Made by a program: the position numbers and the translations under genes. 64,000 bases of DNA from Amoebidium appalachense (Eukaryota; Ichthyosporea), in NCBI GenBank assembly GCA_963693365.1, contig CAVNZM010000007.1, positions 4,960,001 through 5,024,000 of the forward strand. Reading direction: 5' to 3'. Positions 1-50,262 of the stretch are shown piece after piece. Below the pieces are notes generated by a model. That model ran no database searches and was not told the origin of the DNA. It saw nothing but the letters and a program-made list of their open reading frames with translations. Each line of letters starts with the position of its first letter. Positions within the stretch are counted from its first letter, which is position 1.

Positions 1-262
1 ACTCTAAGCCATAGGTCATAGATTGTAAATTCCGGGTTTTAGCATCTTGTAAATTGCAATTAATACGTTACTAAGAATATTTAAGTAGTTAAGTAATTTA
101 TTGATTCAAACAGAAGGAAATCTTGTACAAGTTAATTAAAGTATGTACGAGGCGTTAGCTGAGTCTAATCATTATGTTATACTTATAGTGTACGAGGCAA
201 ACGTGAGTTTAGGAATGTAATGCTGGCCCACGGACCTTGCTGACCCTCTTCTTTGGCTGCAG
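1..262. other. sequence upstream of the first visible VPS53 exon, presumed intron
   Basis: The first 230 bases are AT-rich, free of repeats and without a recognisable exon. The last 30 bases are pyrimidine-rich and end in a good acceptor (ctttggctgcag), so the stretch is read as the end of a VPS53 intron. Earlier VPS53 exons must lie outside the window. Confidence 0.5.
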
Positions 263-4047
<3,785 letters not shown>

Positions 4048-4272
4048 AACACACACCATCAACACACATTTATCTTGGCCAAAGGTATGCTATGTTGGTT
4101 TTTTATACCCTTTGTTGAGGTGTTTTGTCGTTTGAAGGTTTTGTGTTAGCCTTTGGTCACTGGATAGAAAGAGTCGAATGGCACTAGAATGGGTGGGTGT
4201 TTACCCCCAGGCAGAAAGTGAGGGGTGGGGACTGCACGAATGAACCTTATATATTACAGGAGGAAGACCTGT

Positions 4273-4278
4273 AATAAA
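4273..4278 (+). promoter_or_regulatory. poly(A) signal AATAAA for VPS53
   Basis: A canonical AATAAA lies 226 bases after the VPS53 stop codon, followed by a T/G-rich stretch (ttttggttttgtgtgtgtgtc) typical of a downstream element. It is the only clear candidate before the next gene. Confidence 0.6.
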
Positions 4279-4655
4279 CAGCTCAGAAGTTTTGGTTTTG
4301 TGTGTGTGTCTTTTGGGTAGGGAGACAAAGCATTATCGAATTTGTCGCGATTTTTAGTTGTTTTGTGGGCCAAAAATAATGTGGGCCAGGCCATATTACG
4401 CCCGAGATATCACAGCATTGTGGTGCTGCAGTGGTAGCTGTGAATTTCAAAGCAATAGATAATAAAATCCAGGCAAATATGCTGGGGCTGTGCCCAAAAG
4501 AGTCGACTCCCAGCAGAGAGTGGTGGTCCTGCCTAGGCCTGCAGTTTGTTTTTTTTCGGTTTTTTTTTTTTTTTTTTTTTTTTTTTGTTTGTTTGTTTGT
4601 TTGTTTGAATGCTTGGTTGGGTTGGGTGGGTACGTGGGTGCACCGGGGTGGGTGG

Positions 4656-4657
<2 letters not shown>

Positions 4658-4732
<75 letters not shown>

Positions 4733-4774
4733 GGGGGGGAGCCTCGAAAAGGGGGGGGGGGGGGGGGGGGGGGG
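4658..4774. repeat. (TG)n followed by two G tracts
   Basis: An uninterrupted TG dinucleotide tract of about 57 bases runs directly into a G run, a short spacer (agcctcgaaaa) and a second G run. It is intergenic. Confidence 0.95.
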
Positions 4775-6373
4775 ATGGATTCAAGCTTTTTTCATCTAAC
4801 TCTCCTGGTCTTTGAGAATGGTTTGAAGCCCTTCACGTATACAGCCTCAGCCACACAAATAAATGGAAATGCACGAGCTAAGAATGATTGTCACAGCCTT
4901 TCCCGGCCGGATCCATAAAAGCCTGGCATCTACGCTTTTGCGGCCGGGGTGTCACCTACGTTATGCACCCACCATTTTAGCCGATTCGGCAAGTCTTTTC
5001 AAGCTTGGCTTCATATTCGACGCCTATTTGGAAGTTCAAAAAGCCAGAGGGTCCCGGCCGCGGGTACACCAAATTTGCACGTATACATGCGGCAAGGCTT
5101 GACTCAAGTAGTGATCATCGCCGGATGGTCACCTCAGTGGCTTGCATGCATGCCTGAGGCCATTGGCAACCCACTAAGAATGGAGGTGGTGCAAGATCTT
5201 GGCTGGACTGTGCCTTGCTGGTTTGAAATAACCTGTCTTACTAACTTAGGTCGGGTACACTACGACAAACTTTCTTGCTACAGCTCTTGGGCGACATCTG
5301 CCAGTCTACATACGTGTTGCCTCGTGCACGTGGTGCCACCGCACACCTGCAGCTCTCTCACCGGCTCGGTCGCTTCGAAACTGGAAGTTTTTTGTTTTTT
5401 CGAATTTTTTGAAATTCGAATTGGGTCTAAAGGCAAATGATTGGTCAACAGAGGCAGATGGCGCGGAAACGTGATATCTCCCCCAATTTGGGGTGTTTTG
5501 AATTTTGCTCCGATATGGATTTGATGTATATTTCTGAATACATACTTCAGTTTTTTCTAAGGATTTATGCACAATTCACTCATATGAGACCATCTCAAAT
5601 TTTTAGAGGCTTTATAGGAGCTATTATACCGTTATAATATGGCTTCTAACTGCTTGAAAGTCTGTTTCTATCAGAGCCGTATTTGAAAACAAATCCAAGG
5701 GGTATATTGTGTTAGGGAGAAATTGTTGTTCAGAGTACTTTCCATATATGGAAACTTCATTTCCCATGTATTCTGATTGGTTTCTTCTCACATATTTGAC
5801 TCACTGAGCAGTGAGTTTGAACTTCGTTTTCCGGCGAGCCCAAATGAGTTGCTGCCCAGAAGACGAGGTCTCGTTTCGTTGGTTGACTCTGTTCTTAGTA
5901 ACTTTCCCCTTCCGAACCTAGACTTCAGGGTATCCGAAGGAAAAGAAAAACGAGATTGAAAAAGGCAAAAGAAAAGGAAATGGTCCACATCTATCTGTGT
6001 CCTGACACTCCCGAAGCCTCAGTTCTCTAGTTCCTTGTGTGCACTTTCCAAGGGTTGGGACCAGAACGTTTTGACACCAACTAAAACGGATCATAAGGGG
6101 AAGGGTGACAGAGGAGGAGGAAGAGTTGAATACACAGTGCAAATGAAGTCACAAATCTCACCCCATACCTATAATTTCACATAGTTCCATAATCCTGGGG
6201 TGGGCACAGAGTGGATCTTGTTGTCCCAGCTCGTGACAGTCCACTTCTCACATAATCAGGCTTACAGGCCGTGCACCTTAATTAGAACAGCCCAGAAGTA
6301 CAGGGTCCCTTTCTGTGAACGGTCAAGCTTACCCATCACGCACAAGCTCGCGGCTGCAGGCCAACTAATAATC

Positions 6374-6428
6374 ATGGCGCTGTTGTCGACACTGTGGGCT
6401 GCACTGCCTTTAAGGGCCACAGTGACAG
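6374..6428 (+). CDS. candidate first coding exon of the ACBP-reductase gene
   Basis: The ATG at 6374 opens a short frame (MALLSTLWAALPLRATVT) that ends in the donor acag|gtgggt, leaving phase 1. It could join the next exon through the acceptor ccaag at 7346, which gives a consistent reading frame into the ACBP domain. The peptide is hydrophobic with one Arg and no acidic residue, so it might be a targeting sequence. Other starts are possible, because the following exon also has acceptors at 7332 and 7369 with other phases. Confidence 0.35.
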
Positions 6429-6920
6429 GTGGGTATCGTGGTGCTCTAGATGTTCGATCCCGCTTGCGCTGTGTACGTGTGGATCCAAAGGGCAAATGCA
6501 TGCTTGCCTGAACGCGAGCGTGTCCGTGCTCGTGGGATCGTGTTGTGTCAGTATGTGCATGTGGCGATGAAAGGCGCATTGGGGATGGGGAGGGATTTGG
6601 CGTTTCAACAATCTGCTCTGTGATGTACTGTGTCTCGCGCCATGGTTGCGCCGTTCAGCTGGCAAACGTTCTCTTTCGTGGTGTGCAACTGTGGTTGTGT
6701 GGATGTGTGCAGGCACATGTTTGGCACGTAGGATCCGTATGCATTGTCTGTAGATTGCCTTCGCATTTCAGTGGTCCGGTGATTGTGCATACAATACGTG
6801 TGCGCAAGAATGTTCTTTGGATCTTTTTGACAGCCACCCCCCCACCCCCCTCCCCCCTCCTGAAACCCCACCATCCCTTGTCGTCCCTCCTTCCTTTGTC
6901 GTGTTGCCTTTCAGGACATA

Positions 6921-6955
<35 letters not shown>

Positions 6956-7369
6956 GGAGTTGTGTGAGAGAGGGTGTACATAGAGTGGAAAGGGTAGGTG
7001 GTGGTGGGGTTCCAGAGAACAGTGAGAAAGAAGTTCGAATGGGAGCTTGTGGTAGAGAGATTTTATATGTCTCCCTATCGACGGCCCTTTTCGTCCCCCC
7101 TCCCCCCCCCTCCCCCCCCTCCCCCCTTCCCGCCCCTCCGCCTTTCCCTCCTCCCCCCTTTTCCGTTATCTCCCCCTTTTCCCCTGTACCTCCCCCCCCC
7201 CCCCCCCCCCCCAACCCCCCCCTCTCCCCCCCCCCCCCCCCCCCCCCGGCCCCTTCTCTACTGACCCAACCACCACCACCACCACAACACACACACCTTC
7301 ACACCTTTACACACATACCCGGAACAATGCAGCACACACGGCCAAGGTTGCGTCACTGCGTCTATTCAG
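6429..7369. other. presumed first intron of the ACBP-reductase gene
   Basis: No exon was recognised here. The stretch contains a long G run at about 6920-6951, C/T-rich sequence from about 7096 to 7250, and a short CCA/CA tract just before the ACBP exon. Three acceptors (7332, 7346, 7369) compete for the start of that exon. Confidence 0.5.
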
Positions 7370-24476
<17,107 letters not shown>

Positions 24477-24496
24477 GTTAATCATATCCCTGCTAC

Positions 24497-24527
<31 letters not shown>

Positions 24528-24823
24528 TTCCCCCCCCCCCCCGCCCCCCCCCCCCCCCCCCCCCCCCCCAAATTCCCCTCCACTCCCCCCCAGTCTTTCT
24601 ACCTCTCTCTCCATTTCTCTCTCTCTCTCTCTCCCCCCTTCCCTCCCTCCCTCCCCTCCCTCCCTCCCCCTCCCTCCATCCTGACCTCCCTCTCCCTTCC
24701 TCCCTCCCTCCATCCTGACCTCCCTCTCCCTTCTTCCCTCCCTCCCTCCCCCCCTCCCTCCCTCCAACCCTCCCTACCCCTCCCTCCCCCCCCCCCCCTC
24801 CCCTCCCCCCTCCCTCCCTCCCT

Positions 24824-24997
<174 letters not shown>

Positions 24998-25184
24998 TTT
25001 TTTTTTCCCCCCCCCCCCCCCTCTTTCTCTCTCTCGCCCTCACCCTATCTCTGCCTCTCTCACTCTCACACTCTCCTCTCACTCGCTTCTCCTTCTCCGC
25101 CTCAACCGTTACCACTACAACCACCCCATCTCAATCTCGCAAAAAACCTGAGGTGCACCTACCAACGCATACACATGTACACAG

Positions 25185-25325
25185 GCGCTAGATAGAAAAC
25201 AGCTCAACAGAAAACAGAAGACGCAAGCAAGCGGCACACACGCACACATGCACACACACCTGCTCGACTCATTGTTCTTCTCTTGTCTGTTTAAACACTG
25301 GAGGCACGTGGACAGACAGAATTGA
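25185..25325 (+). CDS. candidate last exon of the ACBP-reductase gene (alternative 1)
   Basis: After the phase-0 donor at 24476, the acceptor tgtacacag opens a frame starting ALDRKQLNRKQ that runs 46 residues to TGA at 25323. It would give a basic, His-rich tail with no known domain. It competes with the exon pair 25701-25754 and 26102-26206. Confidence 0.35.
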   Translation, partial: ALDRKQLNRKQKTQASGTHAHMHTHLLDSLFFSCLFKHWRHVDRQN

Positions 25326-25700
25326 GAAGGTGTGAAAGAGGACATGAACCTAGGGTGATCGGACATGTGTTAGATACGGCCTGCACACCTTTCTTTGCCA
25401 TAGCATCTACAGATATTATAATGTGTGGCTCTGTGGTTGCATAATCAATGCAATTCTCGTATTGACTCGAACCTTGCTCGCTTGAGAGAAACATGACATT
25501 TACACTGTCTCGTTAGTGAGCAAAAAAACAACATGCTTCAATTCCTATGCCGATTAGGAGCGTCAGAAATTTGCCATGGTTTAAGGTTGCCGATCAAGCG
25601 GACATCTCTGACGTGCAACATGCTTATGTTCCTGATCCCCAGGATTTGGCTGATGAGGCTCGTGCTGTGTTGAGTCTTCTGAGAGACCTCCACCTTTAAG

Positions 25701-26206
25701 GCCATCGAGGTCAAAGGTGCCATTTTGGCACTATATGCCAAGAAGTTTCCCCTCGTGAGTAGCGCTGTTGTCGTAAAACATGACATGGGCATTTGCTTTT
25801 TTAATTCCAATGGTCATGTTTGCTTTGCTTCTCTGCCAGGTTTTTTTTTTGTTTTTTCCTCCTTTTTCTGTTTTCCGTTTTTTTCATTCCTTCCTGTTCT
25901 TCGGTCTTTTTTAGGTCTCTCCAAGTTATTTGTTTGTTCGCTTGCTTGCTTGTATGTATCTGCGCTTGAATGTTTGTTGTTTATATAGACGAATGTATAG
26001 ATGCTTGTTTGTTGTTTGCAATTTCCATTCTTTTTTTATTTTATTTTTTTGCATGCTTGTTTGTTGTGTTTGCTAGTTTGTTATGGCAACTTGCGCTTAA
26101 GGCCTCGTCTCTGGAGTGCATGTATGCGGTTGAGCCCCCTCCCTCATTCAAAAAGAAAGGGTGGAGACAAGGAAGAGGAGGAGGAGAAAAAGATAGAAAA
26201 GAATGA
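25701..26206 (+). CDS. candidate last two exons of the ACBP-reductase gene (alternative 2)
   Basis: A 54-base phase-0 exon at 25701-25754 (AIEVKGAILALYAKKFPL) follows a pyrimidine-rich acceptor (cacctttaag) and ends in the strong donor ctc|gtgagt. A second acceptor (gcgcttaag) at 26101 opens 34 residues (starting ASSLECMYAVE) to TGA at 26204. An AATAAA follows at 26321. The strong donor makes the 54-base exon attractive, but the peptide has no recognised homology. Confidence 0.4.
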
Positions 26207-26255
26207 ATGGTAATAAAAAGAAAGGTAAACAAAAAAGACTTCGTCTGTGTGTGTT

Positions 26256-26293
<38 letters not shown>

Positions 26294-26320
26294 TAAAACA
26301 AATATCGAAAGAACTGCCTG

Positions 26321-26326
26321 AATAAA
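26321..26326 (+). promoter_or_regulatory. candidate poly(A) signal AATAAA for the ACBP-reductase gene
   Basis: AATAAA occurs here and again at 26471-26476. Both fit a plus-strand gene ending at 25325 or 26206. The first lies 115 bases after the second candidate stop codon. Confidence 0.4.
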
Positions 26327-26590
26327 TTCAAACCTTAAAGAACATGATCCAAGTTATAACATGTGGCAATACATCCTTGTAAAATTGTTCTCTACGGTGC
26401 CGTTTCCAATTGATGTCTACTATATATACATTTCAGCTTGAGACATATAGTACTTGCCGGTGCCTTTAGAAATAAATCCGTGCATACTATTAGCCCTCTT
26501 TTGTTCTCCCGAAGTCAGAATAGGCCAGATTTGAGACCATGAAACATGTCAATATAAGCGGACCAAATGGCCCAATGCAAAGATGTAAAA

Positions 26591-26652
<62 letters not shown>

Positions 26653-26935
26653 GTGACACACACACACACACGTCTCTATTTGTGTGCCAGGAAAAGAATC
26701 ATGTTTCTAAGCATCCACACCTGTTATGAGCACATGATATGTGCTGGTTTTGGCGACCGTGGCCAGGTTCTGAGTTATTAGGCAGACACCCGCAAGAGAC
26801 AGAAAAGAATACTCGACACCGGTGTTTTTGATGTTTTTCAGAAACAGAAAACATATTTGATATTGGGGTTTACGATGTTTACTCGAAAAATCACAACATA
26901 TTAGACACATTTTACTATAACACAATTTGAAAGGT

Positions 26936-27135
26936 ATAGTATAAGTATTCGGCGAGATATACTTATACTATGTATACTTTTTGATGTGGTCAATTTTACC
27001 GTACCACTTTTTGTTTAGTATATAAAAAGTATATCGCGAACAGCCGACCCGATCTTGGTGTGCTTTCGATGCGTTCGCATCCGATCAAATTTGATCCGGC
27101 CCACGGCCATCTAGAAACACCCTAGATGGCCGTGG
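26936..27135. repeat. cluster of inverted repeats in an AT-rich spacer
   Basis: Arms at 26936-26948 (ATAGTATAAGTAT) and 26959-26971 are exact reverse complements around a 10-base loop. Arms at 26973-26982 (TATACTTTTT) and 27024-27033 pair exactly. GATCAAATTTGATC is a perfect palindrome near 27083-27096. CCACGGCCATCTAG at 27101-27114 pairs exactly with 27122-27135 around a 7-base loop. Confidence 0.9.
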
Positions 27136-27891
27136 TACATAGTTGCCTGAATTATTCGAAATACTAGTGGGTTCATCATTTTTATGGCCATGCCACATGT
27201 AAAGTTTACGGTAACCAAGGCCGATCATGCATGCCCAAACGTCGGTGTCTCACTGTATGTGACACTGTCACAGTAGGTACATGCCCATCTCTTGCTAGCT
27301 CACATACACTAAAGAAAAAGGGAGAACGAGAGAGCACCGGACCCAGAGAGCTCGAGAGAGCTCGAGAAAGAAAGAGAGAGAGAGAGAGGGAACAGGAGGG
27401 AGGGAAGCTATCCTGGGACAGAGAGTGTGTGTGTGTGACTGTGTGTGTGCGTGAGTGTGAGTCTGCGTGTGGTTGTGCATGTGCGTCTGTGTGTGCACAT
27501 GCGCACGCGCATGTGGGCATGCGTGTGTGTGTGTGTGCGAGTACGCGCCACACTACTCTAATGTGCCGCGGTCTGTGTGTGGGGTGTGTCCGCCCTCACA
27601 ATCTAAAAAGTTGTCGTGCAACTCGGCGGCCAAATACAGTCTAACATAGTTTACGGTAAACCCGCACACGAACCACTTAAAGTTTCTTTCCCACATGCAA
27701 AAGACACTGAAAGCACACTCATTTAAAACGTCTATTTCTCCGCCCAAGTACACTGTGAAAATTGTCTAGATGGATTACGCCATATGGCAAACGGATATAA
27801 CTGTAAAAAAATCTATTTTATCAAACCACGATAATTTGCCTAAACAAATATCTTCACGCGGGCGATTCGTACACGTGACTATGGACCAATA

Positions 27892-35829
<7,938 letters not shown>

Positions 35830-36527
35830 TTTTCCAGGCTCTCTCCTCTCGAGAAATGATGTGCTGGTGTAGGGATGTGGGAGATCCGTCGGGGCACAAC
35901 AAGAAGGTGTGGCTGTGTGAAAAAGTCTACTTAGGTGAGGGTGTAGGGAGAGGCACGGGCACTGAGAGTGAGGTTGCTATGTGTATACCAATTTGGAATG
36001 AACAGGCGACTATGAGGAAAATACAGCGACAATAACTAAACATGTGATTCTAGATTTTCCGAAAAGGATTCGTTCATGTGAAGTTCAACTGTTGGCCACT
36101 GAGAAAAATTTTTTTTTGGCCGGCGTTTCAGAGCTAAAATTGACACGGGATGTGTATTGATGACGAATCTGTACATATATGGCTTATCTAATCAAATGAC
36201 GTCACACTGACTCCATAGCATTACGTCATGAGCTGTGGTGCCGGCAGTTCAAATCTCACACATGCCGCTCAGTTCACCAAAAAAAAAACGTCTCAGCTGC
36301 AGCACAAACTTCAAACGGAGGCTTCAGGCACTGCGGAATCCGCGCTTTTTTCCCTCTTCAACAGCGTGTATTTTTTTGCCACGTATTTTTTGGGTTTGGC
36401 ACGCTATTACCCTATTCCCAGGTTATACCTTTTCGACCCCTCCTGTTTTTGTTTAGACAACTTACACTCAGTCTTGTATGATCTCTCTAGGCACATCTTC
36501 TCCCATCCACTTCAAAAACCAGCTACC
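35830..36527. promoter_or_regulatory. shared promoter region of divergent VPS29 and AKTIP genes
   Basis: The two start codons are 698 bases apart and point away from each other. The stretch is unique and repeat-free, unlike its surroundings. It contains a full palindromic TGACGTCA at 36197-36204 and a half-like TACGTCA at 36222-36228, the kind of site bound by bZIP factors. No TATA box was identified. The frame upstream of the AKTIP ATG stays open to 36228 but does not look coding. Confidence 0.5.
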
Positions 36528-37424
36528 ATGTTCACAACATCGAAGCGAGCGCCGTCGCCTTCCAGCGGCATAGCCACACCGGAACATAGCGTCTCGCGCA
36601 CAGGCTCTAATCATTCCTCCGCCAGCCAGCACCAACACACGCGCCCTAGCAGCAGGCAGGAGAGGGAGCGAGAGCGAGACAAAAACATCGCACCCTTTTT
36701 GCCCTTTTACAATGAGTTTACTTTTCTGCTTGAGTATCAAGAACTTCAGAAGAACAGACCGGCAGGGGTATACGTTCTCCCCTCCATGGAAACACCGCAA
36801 ACATGGCACGGGGTAATCTTTGTGAGGGACGGCCCTTACGCAGAAGGCATTTTCAAGTTTGACCTCTACATCCCAAACAACTTCCCCTCCGAGGAATGCC
36901 CCACGGTTCAGTTCACGACGCCAGTTTTCCATCCGGCGGTGGATCCAAACACGGGGCTTGTGGAGCTCTCACTTGCTTTTCCCGTTTGGCACAAGAAGCA
37001 TCATCTATGGCATATTGTGGGGCACGTAAAGAGCCTTTTCGAACCCACAAACATCAACACGTTGGCAAAGTTCAACCCCGAAGCTGCGTTTCTTTTTGAC
37101 ACAGACAGAGATGCGTTTTTGACAAAGGTAGCAGAGAGCGTCAGGGAGTCTGTTGATAACGTTTATGAAACGCGGGCAGGGAAAGCGGGTATCCAGTTTG
37201 AACCATGGAACCAGGAACTATATGGACCCACCCTGAGGGCGCTTTTAAACGGAAGCAGGCCAACATATACATCGGCAGCGAACATGGCTGTGATGGGAGG
37301 AAATGGAGTGGATGGGACGCAGAGGAACAACGAGGAAACAGGCGGGAAACAGCAGGCAGCGGTGTCGATTGTGAGCATGAGCATGAGGAGGGACGATAAG
37401 AAGGGGGATGTAAAGACCGTGTGA
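36528..37424 (+). CDS. AKTIP: AKTIP/FTS homologue, ubiquitin E2 variant without catalytic Cys (intronless)
   Basis: AKTIP (FTS) is a UEV protein of the FTS-Hook-FHIP complex, which links endosomes to dynein; in mammals it also acts at telomeres. The frame from ATG 36528 gives 298 residues (human 292). Residues 1-50 are Ser/His/Arg-rich and probably disordered. The UBC-like fold spans about 55-235: LPFYNEFTFLLEYQEL, AGVYVLPSMETPQTWHGVIF, FKFDLYIPNNFP, TPVFHPAVDPNTG, WHIVGHVKSLF, FNPEAAFLF and FEPWNQELYG. The HPN-type turn is present, but the catalytic Cys of true E2 enzymes is absent, as in AKTIP. The tail (about 240-298) is low-complexity. An in-frame ATG at 36228 would add 100 residues, but that stretch looks like 5' UTR. 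It is the only single-exon gene in the window. Confidence 0.92.
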   Translation: MFTTSKRAPSPSSGIATPEHSVSRTGSNHSSASQHQHTRPSSRQERERERDKNIAPFLPFYNEFTFLLEYQELQKNRPAGVYVLPSMETPQTWHGVIFVRDGPYAEGIFKFDLYIPNNFPSEECPTVQFTTPVFHPAVDPNTGLVELSLAFPVWHKKHHLWHIVGHVKSLFEPTNINTLAKFNPEAAFLFDTDRDAFLTKVAESVRESVDNVYETRAGKAGIQFEPWNQELYGPTLRALLNGSRPTYTSAANMAVMGGNGVDGTQRNNEETGGKQQAAVSIVSMSMRRDDKKGDVKTV

Positions 37425-37832
37425 GGGTATGTGGGGGGTGAGTGAGAGGGAGAGCGGAAGGGGGGGGAGGGGGGAGGTGGGGGAGGGAGGGGAGGGGGGA
37501 GGAAGGAGACATGGTTTATGGGTGATTGCAGTGGGTAGCGGATGAGCGGTGCAATAGGTGAGCTGAAACAGTCTGGTGGGGTGTATGGGAGAGAGGTATT
37601 GGGTATTGTGTTGACATGGGCAGCAGGCGGTGATCCCAGTATGGTTGTTCTTCTTTCATTTTCTCTATTTTTTTTTTGGGTTTCCATGGGGCATGCTGTG
37701 TGTAAGGGGGGGGGGGGGGGGGGAAAGAGGGGGGGAGGGGGGGGGGGCGGGTGGCCAAGATTGCTGCAAAGAGAAGGCAGAGAGACAGAGGTTGGGTGGT
37801 GGTTGCGTGCCTCTTTTTTTTTTGGGGTGTGT

Positions 37833-37879
<47 letters not shown>

Positions 37880-37952
37880 CGGGCTTTTTGAAAGATCTGG
37901 GTTAGAGGTGGTATAGTGTGGGGTGTGGGGGGGGTGTTTTCGTTCGGGGCCC

Positions 37953-37986
<34 letters not shown>

Positions 37987-38161
37987 CGGCAGGGGGGGGG
38001 GGAGGAAGACACCGGTCACTGCTCCTTCTGTAGGGAACAGTGATAAGGAAAAGGTTGTCGTTTCACACTCCCTGATGAAATGATTTAGGTTAAGGTGGTG
38101 AAAGGCTTTAAATGATTTGGTTTGAGGTCCCTGGACGTAATTTTTTCCTTCTCTTCTTTTG

Positions 38162-38197
<36 letters not shown>

Positions 38198-38555
38198 GGG
38201 GGGGGGGGCACGGGCTGTAGGTCACGAATGAATGCCTCTTGGTCGTTTTCGTTTCGGTGTCTTTCTTCTTCTTCCTTTTTCCCAACCCATTCTGTTAGAA
38301 CCCGCACGTTTTAGCCCTTTCCATTCGTTGAAGGATTGCTAGAATTGCGTTGTGTGGTTGCGGCGGCTTCACATTTTAATAGGTATGAAGGTCTGAATAG
38401 GATGTAAGAAGTCAAATGAGGAAAGATACGTATATGTATAAGCACATAATAGAAGCATTGCACCAAGAGGAATGCAATGTAGATGGTATCATAACCGAAG
38501 TGTTGGAAATAGACTGATGCTGAAGTAGTGGTGTGGTGGGCTGAATAACGTGAGC

Positions 38556-38622
<67 letters not shown>

Positions 38623-39373
38623 GAGGGAGTGGAGGGAGGGGGGGGGGGGGGGGGGGGATTATTCACATGTGTGCGTGTGTGAGTTGTGCGTGCAGGCGCC
38701 CGTGTGTCTGGGCGTCGGTGTATTGCGGGCTTGCTCTTTTTTTTTTCTTGTGGAGGGGTAGGGTTGAGGGTCTGTGTGTGTATGTCTGTGTGTGTAAATT
38801 GTGTTTTTTTATTTTTTATTGTGTGTGTATGTGTGTGTGTGTGTGTGACACTGTGTGTGCGTGTGCGCCTGTGCTGCGTACGCGCGCTCGCGCAAGTGCT
38901 CATGTGCCACGTCGGGGGTTGTGTACGTGCAGGCATCCGTGTGTTGCCGGGAACAGAGTGGTTTGGCCCTTGTGACTATGTTTGTGTGCTTGTGGTGTGT
39001 GTGTGCGTGTATGCAGGCCCGTGTGTGTACCGTACTCTGTGTGTCTGTGCTTGTGTGCATGTGTGCGGTCACGCGCAAGCCTGGTGTGTGTGTGTGTGTG
39101 TGTGTGGAACTTGTGTACATGCAGGCATCTACTGCGCATGCATGTACACAAGAATGTGCGTGTGCGCAAGCACGATTACATGTACACGTGCACTTGCTGA
39201 GGCTCGCTGACTCCTGCACAGAACCCAAATTTCAAGGAGTGTGTGTGTGTATGCGTGGTACTGAGGCTGTGACCGTCTGTGTACACACCTGTGCTGCACA
39301 AATGCATATGTGTACCGTGAAAGTGGTGTAATTACTATAGTGCAACGGTGTGCATGTACACATGGTGTGTGTG

Positions 39374-39404
<31 letters not shown>

Positions 39405-39744
39405 TTGTGTGCGCGTGTGCGTGAGTGTGTTTGGGGGTGGGGGGGGGGGCTGCACATGCGCATTTGATTATTGAGTCTGTACCCACATGAGGGCATGTCA
39501 CTGCGAAAGAAATCAATCATACTACGATATGTGTTCAATGAATCATGCAAGCTGCCATCTCCATTATACTTCAATATTGGTACCGGGGGCCTGCCCCTAT
39601 ACCATCATTATCACCTCCTAGATAACCGTACGATCAATATCCTGTGAGAACTCGGATCAAGATACGTTGATTTCCATGCCAGCATTTCTAGAATCCTATG
39701 CAAAAGTTTTAAGGGCAATTCCCAATATCCACATATGGAGGTAG

Positions 39745-39792
<48 letters not shown>

Positions 39793-39876
39793 CCTCCCCC
39801 GGGGGTAAAACGTGTATCAACCGCCTACAATTGCAAAGTGGGCCATCCCACACCGACATTCTATATTTAGCACAGT
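37425..39876. other. convergent spacer between AKTIP and WDR4
   Basis: No gene was recognised. It contains GGGGA-type G-rich sequence right after the AKTIP stop, long G tracts near 37707-37747, 37848-37879, 37957-38008 and 38163-38208, a (TG)n tract at 38557-38619, and about 800 bases of degenerate GT/GC repeat to 39450. A long C tract lies at 39747-39789, just downstream of WDR4. No canonical AATAAA was found on either strand. Confidence 0.6.

Positions 39877-50262
<10,386 letters not shown>

Larger units (their letters stand above)
4048..6373. other. spacer between VPS53 and the ACBP-reductase gene
   Basis: No coding exon was recognised. The stretch holds the VPS53 3' UTR, a T run near 4560-4586, a (TG)n tract with adjoining G runs at about 4658-4774, then about 1.6 kb of ordinary unique sequence. 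A short perfect inverted repeat lies at 5399-5420 (arms TTCGAATTT and AAATTCGAA). The promoter of the next gene should lie toward the right end, but no TATA box or other element stands out. Confidence 0.6.
26207..27891. other. convergent spacer between the reductase gene and VPS29
   Basis: No coding exon was recognised. It holds a long G tract (about 26257-26291), two AATAAA hexamers (26321 and 26471), a (CA)n tract at 26593-26650, an AT-rich block with several inverted repeats (26936-27135), a GA-rich patch near 27340-27400 and mixed GT/GC repeats to about 27545. The 3' UTR of VPS29 occupies the right end on the minus strand; no canonical poly(A) hexamer was found for it. Confidence 0.6.

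Noticed and set aside
4863-5640. Possible small gene in the VPS53-reductase spacer (open frames of about 80-160 codons)
   Set aside because: The frames overlap on several phases, show no conserved motif and have no supporting splice structure. Treated as chance.
25538-25810. Minus-strand frame of about 90 codons
   Set aside because: No homology or coding signature. It overlaps the better-supported plus-strand candidate exon 25701-25754.
36235-36280. gttcaaatc box resembling a tRNA B box before AKTIP
   Set aside because: The surrounding bases do not fold into a cloverleaf and no A box lies upstream.
36228-36527. 100-residue N-terminal extension of AKTIP from an upstream in-frame ATG
   Set aside because: The extension is Phe/Leu/Tyr-rich without family similarity. 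The ATG at 36528 gives the usual family length.
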